Source of the DNA: RYN-230 sp963717125
GTDB lineage: Bacteria > Actinomycetota > Actinomycetes > Streptosporangiales > Streptosporangiaceae
NCBI GenBank assembly: GCA_963717125.1
Contig: CAVQVG010000002.1
Span: 62,001-126,000 of the forward strand
Length of the DNA stretch: 64,000 bases
Direction of reading: 5' to 3'
A program made the position numbers and the translations under genes. This document shows, one piece after another, positions 50,663 to 57,499 of the stretch (positions are counted from its first letter, which is position 1; each line of letters starts with the position of its first letter). The notes under the pieces were generated by a model. The model was not told where the DNA came from, made no database searches, and saw only the letters and a program-made list of their open reading frames with translations.

Positions 50663-51490
50663 ATGTGGGACCCAGCCGCCTACTTGCGGTTCGGCAGTGA
50701 ACGCGCGCGGCCTTTCTTCGATCTGCTCACCCAGGTGCAGGCGGCCGAACCCGGTTACGTGGTGGACCTGGGCTGCGGCCCGGGCAACCTGACCGCGCTG
50801 CTGGCCGCGCGCTGGCCCGAGGCCCACGTGCTGGGCGTGGACAACTCGGCCGAAATGATCGAGGCGGCCCGGGCCGAACTGGGCGGCGTGGCCGGGGCCG
50901 GGGCTGGCCGCGGCGCTGTTTCCGGGGCGGGCCGCGGCGCGGCGGACGGGTCGCGGCTCGCGTTCGCCCGGGCCGACATCCGGACCTGGCAGCCGGGCCG
51001 CCCGGTGGACGTGTTCATCTGCAACGCCGTCCTGCAATGGGTGCCTGGTCACCTCAACCTGCTGACCAGCTGGGCGGGCGGGCTGGCCCCAGGCGGCTGG
51101 CTGGCGTTCCAGGTCCCCGGCAACTTCGACCAGCCCAGCCACACCATCTTGCGCGACCTGGCCGCCTCGGCCCGGTGGCGGGACCTGCTGGACGGCGTCC
51201 ACCTGAACCGGCAGGCCATGGATCCCGCGGCCTACCTGGACGTGCTGGCCGCGGCGGAATGCGAGGTGGACGCCTGGGAGACCACGTACCTGCACGTGTT
51301 GCACGGTGAGAACGCGGTGCTCGACTGGTACCAGGGCAGTGGGCTGCGCCCGGTGCTGGCCGCGCTCACCCCGGCGGATGGGGCCGAGTTCGCCGCAGAG
51401 TACGGCGCCCAGCTACGCGCGGCCTACCCGCCCGCCCCGTACGGCACGGTGCTGCCGTTCCGGCGCATCTTCGTGGTCGCGCACCGGTAG
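50663..51490 (+). CDS. tam: Trans-aconitate 2-methyltransferase
   Basis: A 275-aa SAM-dependent methyltransferase that in E. coli esterifies trans-aconitate, a spontaneous inhibitor derived from a TCA intermediate. Tam-specific features are MWDPAAYLRFGSERARPFFD at the N-terminus, motif I VVDLGCGPGNLTALLAARWP, VLGVDNSAEMI, WVPGHLNLLTSWAGGLAPGG and the C-terminal TYLHVLHGENAVLDWYQGSG. AAAAGGAGGG lies ahead of ATG 50663. A Gly/Ala-rich insertion (GVAGAGAGRGAVSGAGRGAA) follows motif II. It is divergent from the MarR gene. Confidence 0.93.
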   Translation: MWDPAAYLRFGSERARPFFDLLTQVQAAEPGYVVDLGCGPGNLTALLAARWPEAHVLGVDNSAEMIEAARAELGGVAGAGAGRGAVSGAGRGAADGSRLAFARADIRTWQPGRPVDVFICNAVLQWVPGHLNLLTSWAGGLAPGGWLAFQVPGNFDQPSHTILRDLAASARWRDLLDGVHLNRQAMDPAAYLDVLAAAECEVDAWETTYLHVLHGENAVLDWYQGSGLRPVLAALTPADGAEFAAEYGAQLRAAYPPAPYGTVLPFRRIFVVAHR

Positions 51491-51498
51491 CCGGCCGG

Positions 51499-52152
51499 TC
51501 ACTTGCGGGCGCGCCTGGCCACCTCGGGGGAGATCCGCGGCTTGGTTTCGAGCTGGGACAGTCCGTTCCAGGCCAGGTTGATCAGGTGCGCGGCGACCTC
51601 TTCCAGCTTGGGCTTGCGCGCGTCCAGCCACCACTGGCCGGTCATCGCGACCATGCCGACCAGCATCTGCGCGTACATCGGGACCAGCTTGGGGTCGTAG
51701 CCGCGGGCGGCGAAGAAGTCGGACAGGATGTATTCCACCTGGCTGGCGATGTCGCTGATCAGGCTGCCGAAGGTGCCCGCCCCCGAGGCCGGGTGCGAAT
51801 CGCGGACCAGGATGCGGAACCCGTCCGAGTCGTCCTCGATGTACTTGAGCAGCACCACGGCGGCGGCCTCGAACTTCTCCCTGGTGTGCGCGCCGCCGAG
51901 GATCTCGGTGGCCATCGTCAGCAGCCGCTCCACCTCGCGGTCCACCACCACCGCGTAGAGGCCTTCCTTGCCGCCGAAGTGCTCGTACACGACCGGCTTG
52001 GACACGCCGGCCTGGGCCGCGATCTCCTCGATCGAGGTGCCCTCGAAGCCGCGCTCGGCGAACAGGCGGCGGCCGACGTCGAGCAGCTGCTCGCGGCGTT
52101 CCCGTCCGGTCATCCGCTTGCGGTGGTTGGGGCCAGCGTCCGAGTTGGTCAC
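51499..52152 (-). CDS. TetR-family regulator, probably of the adjacent desaturase
   Basis: A 217-aa TetR protein. The HTH (~15-60) reads RREQLLDVGRRLFAERGFEG, EEIAAQAGVSKPVVYEHFGG. The ligand domain has the segment DSDGFRILVRDSHPASGAGT. This type is common beside acyl-CoA desaturase genes in actinobacteria. GTG 52152 is used, which gives a 16-base gap after the desaturase stop; an upstream start at 52188 would overlap that gene. An inverted repeat at 53357-53376 upstream of the desaturase is a candidate operator. Confidence 0.85.
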   Translation of the reverse strand: MTNSDAGPNHRKRMTGRERREQLLDVGRRLFAERGFEGTSIEEIAAQAGVSKPVVYEHFGGKEGLYAVVVDREVERLLTMATEILGGAHTREKFEAAAVVLLKYIEDDSDGFRILVRDSHPASGAGTFGSLISDIASQVEYILSDFFAARGYDPKLVPMYAQMLVGMVAMTGQWWLDARKPKLEEVAAHLINLAWNGLSQLETKPRISPEVARRARK

Positions 52153-52168
52153 CCGCCCATCATGGCCG

Positions 52169-53254
52169 TCAGGCAGCCGTCCGGTCACCTGACTTGATCG
52201 CCTGCTGCCCCGGCTTGCGGCCGTCCGGCTGGGCCACCTGCCGGTCGGTCATCGAGCCGAGCTGCTTGCCGCGCAGGCCGGTGAGCTTGCCGGACAGCCG
52301 GGAACTGTCCGGCCAGCGGACGTCGTGGGCCCAGCCGAGCCGTTCCGCCCAGGCGATGGCCCGCGCGCTGATGTCGATCTGGCCCTTGAGCGCCCCGTGC
52401 CGGGCGCAGGTCGGGTCGGAGTGGTGCAGGTTGTGCCAGGACTCACCGAACGACGGGATAGCCAGCCACGCCACGTTGCGCGACTTGTCCCGCACCTCGA
52501 AGTCCTCGTTGCCGAACGTGTGGCAGACCGAGTTGATCGACCAGGTCACGTGGTGCAGCAGGCAGACCCGGACCAGGCTGGCCCAGAAGAACGCGGTGAG
52601 CGCGCCCGCGATGGACATCGACCAGAGGCCGCCGATCAGCGCGGGAGCCAGCAGCGATACGGCGACCAGGCCGGGGAACCAGCGCGAGATGCGGCTGACA
52701 TCCCGGTCCGCCAGCAGGTCCGGGCAGAACTTGGCCTGCGACGTCCGGTTGGGGTTGAACAGCCAGCCGATGTGCGCATAGCCGAACCCCTTGGTGAGCG
52801 CCTTCCAGTCGGTGCCGAACCGCCACGGCGAGTGCGGGTCGCCTTCCTTGTCGCTGTACTTGTGGTGCCGCCGGTGGTCGGCCACCCAGGTCAGCACCGG
52901 CCCCTCGATGGCCAGGGTGCCCGCGATGGCCAGCGCGATCTTCAGTCCGCGGTTGGCCTTGAACGAGCAGTGCGTGAAGTAGCGGTGGAAGCCCATGCTG
53001 ATCCCCATCCCGGAGACCACGTAGAAGACCAGCGCGATCAGCACGTCATGCCAGCCCAGCCAGCCCAGACCCCAGGCCAGCGGGACCGCGGCGAGCAACG
53101 CGAGGAGCGGGATGCCCACGAACACGCCGACCAGGATGCGCTCCAGCGGGCCACTCGGGTCGGGTTCGATCTCGGGCAGAGGCGTGCGCCTGCTAACCGT
53201 GGGCGCCGTGGCCGGAACGGACCCGGTCGTGACGGTCTCGGGGGAGGCGGTCAT
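52169..53254 (-). CDS. Membrane acyl-CoA delta-9 desaturase
   Basis: A 361-aa di-iron membrane desaturase that introduces a cis double bond into long-chain acyl-CoA. The three histidine boxes are present: HRYFTH (~residue 90), HRRHHKYSD (~127) and HNLHHSDP (~270). The membrane helices and GFGYAHIGWLF match bacterial stearoyl-CoA desaturases. No fused cytochrome b5 domain is seen, so an external electron donor is needed. The start at 53254 (MTASPETVTTG) has GAGG upstream. It is followed by a TetR gene, suggesting an unsaturated-lipid-responsive module. Confidence 0.93.
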   Translation of the reverse strand: MTASPETVTTGSVPATAPTVSRRTPLPEIEPDPSGPLERILVGVFVGIPLLALLAAVPLAWGLGWLGWHDVLIALVFYVVSGMGISMGFHRYFTHCSFKANRGLKIALAIAGTLAIEGPVLTWVADHRRHHKYSDKEGDPHSPWRFGTDWKALTKGFGYAHIGWLFNPNRTSQAKFCPDLLADRDVSRISRWFPGLVAVSLLAPALIGGLWSMSIAGALTAFFWASLVRVCLLHHVTWSINSVCHTFGNEDFEVRDKSRNVAWLAIPSFGESWHNLHHSDPTCARHGALKGQIDISARAIAWAERLGWAHDVRWPDSSRLSGKLTGLRGKQLGSMTDRQVAQPDGRKPGQQAIKSGDRTAA

Positions 53255-53566
53255 GGTGAACCTCGCTCTGCTGTCTGGGGCCTGCGGATGGGCCGCGCGT
53301 CGCTGTCCCGACGGCACTACCCAGCTCCGCGGAATTCATGACGCATACGTCACCGTAACCTACGAAACCGTAAGTTGCACAATCCCCAGTGAAAGATTTC
53401 ACCTAGTAGCCGTGTTCTGAGCGCTGCGTAGTCGATCGCGCCGTCTCAGATGACGAGACGCGCGGCGCTGAGTAGCCCACCCTCACGCACTGTCGTGGTC
53501 CATGACTGGCGTCATCTGCGCGCAGGCACTGAGGCCCCGGCCCGGTAAAGTTGCGACGAGACGCGA
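53255..53566. other. Intergenic region between desaturase and tRNA-Gln
   Basis: The first half is AT-richer and holds the desaturase promoter region with the inverted repeat at 53357-53376. The second half leads into the tRNA. No gene is visible. Confidence 0.6.
53357..53376. promoter_or_regulatory. Inverted repeat upstream of the desaturase, candidate TetR operator
   Basis: AACCTACG-AAAC-CGTAAGTT has arms matching in 7 of 8 positions and lies about 103 bases upstream of the desaturase start. It fits a TetR-type site. Confidence 0.5.
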
Positions 53567-53639
53567 TCCCGGGTCGTCTAGCCTGGCAGGACGAGAGACT
53601 TTGACTCTCTTAACGGAGGTTCGAATCCTCCCCCGGGAG
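53567..53639 (+). tRNA. tRNA-Gln (anticodon TTG)
   Basis: A 73-nt cloverleaf fits: acceptor stem TCCCGGG with CCCGGGA, anticodon stem AGAGA/TCTCT around loop CTTTGAC (anticodon TTG, with T33), T-arm GGAGG-TTCGAAT-CCTCC and discriminator G. The CCA end is not encoded (GCC follows). The anticodon reads CAA and probably CAG codons of glutamine. Confidence 0.93.
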
Positions 53640-53641
53640 CC

Positions 53642-54553
53642 CTACCCTGGTTCGGTACCTGCCCTGGGTGCTTCCGCGCTTCCCCTGGCGTCGAGCGCCG
53701 CGCGGGCCCAGCCTTCGATCCGCCGGTACAGGCCCGCGCTATGCAGCACATCAATGCGCAGGCATCCGTGGTAGTCGTCCCCCACGTTCTTGCGGATGGT
53801 CCGTGGGTTGTGCCGCTTGAGCACCGCCTTATAGAAGTCTTCCGGATCCGAGTCCGTGACTCTTGCCCAGAAGCGCTCAGCAGCCGCTACGTTCGCGGTC
53901 TCGTGGATGTAGACCCGGAAGCGCAGCTGGGCCTGCTGGATTCCGGCTGCTGCGAGGAAGCGCAGGAAGAATCTGATGAGCCCAGGATCGCTGTTGATGA
54001 AGAGAACCCGTTCCCTGAGCTTTTGGGGCTTGCTCTTGGTGCCCTCGCACCAATAGGCGATTGCGCCGGCGATGAGGATCTCGCGCTCGGACAGTTCGCA
54101 TATCTCAGCTGCGGCCGCCGCACGGGCGGCCTCACGCTTCGCTTCGCGGGCAGGGCGCTCGGCCGCCCAGTACAGACGCGAACCCTCGGCTGAGCGCTTA
54201 CAGCATTCCTCGTAACTGAGCCGCGGCGGGCGAGGCATGTCACGGACCCAAAGCGAGACCGAGCTCTTGGAGACTCCCAGGGCGCCAGCGATCTCTTCGT
54301 AGTCGAGACCTTGCGTGCGCAGTTCCCGCGCCCTCGCCCGCACCTCATCCTTGGCGTTGGGGCGACGGGTCCATTCGGGTGGCGGTTCGCCGTGGAGTGC
54401 CCTGTCCAGGGTGGCGTTGCTGGTGATGGCGAGGAGGTCCTTGATCTCGCGGCGGGAGCGGCCAACCCGGCGCAGTGCTATGGCCTGCTCCCGTAACTGC
54501 TCGAACGCTTCTGCGCGCGCCGTTTTCGTGATAGCTAAATTATTCGAATTCAT
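53642..54553 (-). CDS. HTH protein, LAGLIDADG-endonuclease-like, adjacent to tRNA-Gln
   Basis: A 303-aa protein whose stop lies two bases beyond the tRNA-Gln 3' end, on the opposite strand. Residues ~20-120 hold one or two HTH motifs (RRVGRSRREIKDLLAITSNA and GLDYEEIAGALGVSKSSVSL). After a basic/alanine helix, the C-terminal half has IAGAIAYWCEGTKSKPQKLR, FINSDPGLIRFFLRFLAAAG and FRVYIHETANVAAAERFW. This resembles the 'W.EG.K' and 'NSDP..I..F..FL' pattern of LAGLIDADG-like homing-endonuclease relatives. GC content is lower than in flanking genes. A mobile or tRNA-associated selfish gene is inferred; the catalytic acidic residues would need structural checking. Confidence 0.72.
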   Translation of the reverse strand: MNSNNLAITKTARAEAFEQLREQAIALRRVGRSRREIKDLLAITSNATLDRALHGEPPPEWTRRPNAKDEVRARARELRTQGLDYEEIAGALGVSKSSVSLWVRDMPRPPRLSYEECCKRSAEGSRLYWAAERPAREAKREAARAAAAAEICELSEREILIAGAIAYWCEGTKSKPQKLRERVLFINSDPGLIRFFLRFLAAAGIQQAQLRFRVYIHETANVAAAERFWARVTDSDPEDFYKAVLKRHNPRTIRKNVGDDYHGCLRIDVLHSAGLYRRIEGWARAALDARGSAEAPRAGTEPG

Positions 54554-54855
54554 ATTCGTATACTAATGGCCGCCACGGACAGAATCATGGTGCCGGCACC
54601 GGCTGACCAGGGCCGAGCCGCGCCACCCTGGCAGCGCACCCTGGCAGGTCGTGCGGGATCGGCTACGCTCCGCTGAGCTGCTGCTTTACCGACCCAACCA
54701 GCAACCTGCCGACTGGCCGGACGGTATCCTGCAGTCGTCGGGCGCGTGAACTGGTCAGTCAGCCGATCCTGCGGTGGCCAGGATCTCGTCAGGCCGGCAC
54801 GACCGGGGGCGGGTGATCCCGGGGACCGGGGAGCAGCAACCGAGGAGCACCACTA
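54554..54855. other. Intergenic region before glmU
   Basis: About 300 bases without a supportable gene. It contains the promoter side of the HTH gene (AT-rich at 54535-54570) and the glmU leader; no clear operator or terminator was seen. Confidence 0.55.
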
Positions 54856-55953
54856 GTGAGTGTGAGCCGTCCGGCTGCGGTCATCGTCCTTGCCGCGGGC
54901 GAAGGTACCCGCATGAAGTCCGACACCCCCAAGGTGCTGCACGAGATCTGCGGCCACACCTTGCTGGGGCACGTGCTGGCCACCGCGCGCGAACCGGACC
55001 CGGTCCGGCTGATCGTGGTCGTCGGGCACCGTCGCCAGGAGGTCACCGAGTGGCTGGCCCGGCAGGCCCCGGATGCCCAGCCGGTCGTCCAGGAGCGGCA
55101 GGGCGGCACCGGGCACGCGGTGCGCACCGTGATCGAGGAGGTCGGCCTGGACCACGGCACGGTCCTGGTCACCTACGCCGACGCGCCGCTGCTCCGTGGC
55201 TCGACGCTGACCGCCCTGGTCCGCGAGCACCAGGCCGAGCAGGCGGCGGCCACCGTGCTCACCGCCCGGGTGCCCGATCCCACCGGGTACGGCCGGATCA
55301 TCCGCGACCAGTCCGGCGCGTTCATGGAGATCGTGGAGCAGGTCAACGCCACCCCAGGGCAGCGCGCGGTGGATGAGATCAACTCCGGTGTCTACGCGTT
55401 CGAGGCGCACCTGCTCGGGGACGCGGTCAAGCGGGTGCCGACCGACAACGCCAAGGGCGAGGAGTATCTCACCGACGTCATCGCCATCTTGCGGTCCGAG
55501 GGCCATCGCGTGGCGTCAGTTACGCTGGAAGACGCTGAGGAAGTTCTTGGCGTAAACGACCGCGCCCAGCTGGCGCGGTCGCGGCAGATACTGAACGCAC
55601 GGCTGCTAGGCGAGTGGATGCGCGCTGGTGTCACGATCGTCGATCCGGCGACGACCTGGGTCGACACCGGAGTACGCCTGGACCGCGACGCCGAGATCGC
55701 GCCGGGCACCCAGCTGGAGGGCAGCACCACGGTCGCGGCGGGAGCCCGGGTCGGCCCCGGGTCCCTGCTCCGCGACACAACCGTCGGCGAGGGCGCGACC
55801 GTCACCCAGTCGGTATGCCAGCGGGCCGAGATCGGGGCCGGCGCGGTCGTGGGACCCTTCGCCTACCTTCCTCCGGGCACCAGGGTCGCTCCTGGTGCCC
55901 GGGCCAGCGGCCGCCACGGGGCCGCGACGAGTGAGGGAGCTCAGAACGCGTGA
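54856..55953 (+). CDS. glmU: GlmU with intact uridyltransferase domain but truncated acetyltransferase domain
   Basis: GlmU normally has two activities: N-acetylation of glucosamine-1-phosphate (C-terminal) and UTP-dependent formation of UDP-GlcNAc (N-terminal). Residues 1-230 are a normal uridyltransferase (VIVLAAGEGTRMKSDTPKVL, GGTGHAVRT, TYADAPLL, EINSGVYAF). The left-handed beta-helix starts (ATTWVDTGVRLDRDAEIAPG) but ends at GPFAYLPPGTRVAPG, after about four coils, followed by a 20-residue tail. The protein is 365 aa instead of ~460-490. The missing part carries the acetyl-CoA pocket and the catalytic His and Lys/Arg residues. The stop overlaps the prs GTG, so the deletion is internal and in frame or the gene ends early. 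Acetyltransferase activity must be absent or supplied elsewhere, unless this is an assembly deletion. Confidence 0.88.
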   Translation: MSVSRPAAVIVLAAGEGTRMKSDTPKVLHEICGHTLLGHVLATAREPDPVRLIVVVGHRRQEVTEWLARQAPDAQPVVQERQGGTGHAVRTVIEEVGLDHGTVLVTYADAPLLRGSTLTALVREHQAEQAAATVLTARVPDPTGYGRIIRDQSGAFMEIVEQVNATPGQRAVDEINSGVYAFEAHLLGDAVKRVPTDNAKGEEYLTDVIAILRSEGHRVASVTLEDAEEVLGVNDRAQLARSRQILNARLLGEWMRAGVTIVDPATTWVDTGVRLDRDAEIAPGTQLEGSTTVAAGARVGPGSLLRDTTVGEGATVTQSVCQRAEIGAGAVVGPFAYLPPGTRVAPGARASGRHGAATSEGAQNA

Positions 55954-56927
55954 CCGGCATCACCGCGACCGGCGAGAAGAAGCTGATGCTCTGCTCTGGC
56001 CGGGCCCACCCGGAACTGACCAGCGAGATCGCTAAGAACCTGGGCATTGAGCCCGCACCGGCCCGGCTGTTCGACTTCGCCAACGGCGAGATCTTCGTCC
56101 GGTTCATGGAGTCGGTCCGCGGCAGTGACGCCTTCGTGGTGCAGAGTCACACCGCGCCGATCAATCAATGGATCATGGAACAGCTGATCATGGTCGATGC
56201 GCTCAAGCGGGCCTCGGCCAAGCGGATCACCGTGGTCGCGCCGTTCTTCGGCTACGCCCGGCAGGACAAGAAGAGCCGCGGCCGGGAGCCGATCTCGGCC
56301 CGGCTGATGGCCGACCTGTTCCTCACCGCGGGCGCGGACCGGATCATGGCCGTGGACCTGCACACGGCGCAGATCCAGGGCTTCTTCGACGGCCCGGTGG
56401 ACCATCTGTTCGCGCTGCCCATCCTGGCCGACTACATCGAGCAGAACGTGGACGTTTCGCAGGTCACCGTCGTGGCGCCGGACGCGGGCCGGGTCCGGGT
56501 CTGCGAGCGGTGGACCGACCGGCTGGGCAGCCCGCTGGCCATCATCCACAAGCGCCGCGACCCCGACGTGGCCAACAAGGTGGCCGTGTTCGAGGTGGTC
56601 GGCCAGGTGGCCGGCCGGACCTGCATCGTGGTGGACGACATGATCGACACCGGGGCCACGATCGTGAAGGCGGCCGAGGCGCTGTTCGAGCAGGGCGCGG
56701 CCAAGGTCATCGTGACGGCCACGCACGGCGTGCTGTCCGGCACCGCGGTGGACGGGCTGAAGAACTCCCAGATCAGCGAAGTCATCGTGACCAACACGCT
56801 GCCGATCTCGCCGGACAGCCGGTTCGACAAGCTCACCGTGCTGTCCATCGCCCCGCTCATCGCCCGCGCCATCACCGAGGTGTTCAGCGACGGCTCGGTG
56901 ACCAGCCTGTTCGACGGCCAGAGCTGA
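55950..56927 (+). CDS. prs: Ribose-phosphate diphosphokinase (PRPP synthetase)
   Basis: Prs makes PRPP from ribose-5-phosphate and ATP for nucleotides, His and Trp. The 325-aa protein shows FSGRAHPEL-like start (LMLCSGRAHPELTSEIAKNL), FDFANGEIFVRF, the flexible loop APFFGYARQDKKSRGREPIS, the metal-binding AVDLHTAQIQGFF and the PRPP loop CIVVDDMIDTGATIVKAAEA. GTG 55950 overlaps the glmU stop, in the normal actinobacterial glmU-prs order, which is usually followed by ctc and pth. Here those two genes lie 4.4 kb further on, after the regulator/peptide insertion. Confidence 0.96.
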   Translation: MTGITATGEKKLMLCSGRAHPELTSEIAKNLGIEPAPARLFDFANGEIFVRFMESVRGSDAFVVQSHTAPINQWIMEQLIMVDALKRASAKRITVVAPFFGYARQDKKSRGREPISARLMADLFLTAGADRIMAVDLHTAQIQGFFDGPVDHLFALPILADYIEQNVDVSQVTVVAPDAGRVRVCERWTDRLGSPLAIIHKRRDPDVANKVAVFEVVGQVAGRTCIVVDDMIDTGATIVKAAEALFEQGAAKVIVTATHGVLSGTAVDGLKNSQISEVIVTNTLPISPDSRFDKLTVLSIAPLIARAITEVFSDGSVTSLFDGQS

Positions 56928-56977
56928 TTGGGCCGGCCGAGCCGAACTGCAGCCGAACTGATTGAGCCGGGCCGAAC

Positions 56978-56999
56978 CGGCCGGGCGGCCGCCCGGCCG
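56978..56999. terminator. 22-bp perfect GC palindrome after prs
   Basis: CGGCCGGGCGG is followed directly by its complement. It lies 50 bases after the prs stop and may act as an intrinsic terminator without T-tract. Confidence 0.5.
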
Positions 57000-57165
57000 C
57001 GGGCCGCAGACCGGCCCAGGCCATCCCCCGGGCCCGGTACCGGCCTGCGGCGTCTGGGCGGAGCCAAGGTGACCGCTGTCTTCGCCCCCGCAAGCGACGA
57101 AGACGGCGGCCACCGCTCCGGGCCCCCCGTATTAATTGCCGTGCGGGTTCCCAAGATCGGCGCGT

Positions 57166-57207
57166 CCCTGGCCAGGGCTGGTGCACGCGATCCAGCCCTG
57201 ACCAGGG
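57166..57207 (+). terminator. Hairpin with T-tract
   Basis: CCCTGGCCAGGGCTGG and CCAGCCCTGACCAGGG pair with one mismatch around a 10-base loop, followed by GTTTTC. It is the only element in the window that looks like a classical rho-independent terminator on the plus strand. Confidence 0.65.
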
Positions 57208-57342
57208 GTTTTCGCGGACTGCGCCCCCGCTTGGCCGTCCGCGCCGATCCCGGTTATGCCCCCCGGTCCTGGTCCCCTGCCGGTTCCTGGTTTCTTGATC
57301 CCGGGGTCTTAGTAGAAGAATGGCGCTCGGCTCTTACGCCAC

Positions 57343-57360
57343 GATTGATCCGTGATTGAG
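57343..57360 (+). promoter_or_regulatory. GATTGA direct repeats spaced 11 bp
   Basis: GATTGAT at 57343 and GATTGAG at 57354 are 11 bp apart, and a third GATTGAG is at 57429. SARP-type regulators typically bind direct heptamers spaced by 11 or 22 bp, so this may be an autoregulatory site. Confidence 0.4.
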
Positions 57361-57499
57361 CCGCGCGCACGGTGGCCGCCCGGCGACACCCCGGCCGGTG
57401 GCTGCCCAGATGGACCGGATTGGGTCATGATTGAGTAACGCCTGCCCGAGTTCTCCGCTTGCTCCGGACCGGGCAGCCCCCGAGTGTGAGGCGCAGTCG

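Larger units (their letters stand above)
56928..57499. other. 572-bp intergenic region between prs and the AfsR-type regulator
   Basis: No gene is supported. It begins with short GCCGAACTG repeats, contains a 22-bp perfect palindrome (56978-56999) and a terminator-like hairpin (57166-57207), and ends in an AT-richer promoter region with repeated GATTGA motifs (57343, 57354, 57429). Confidence 0.65.
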
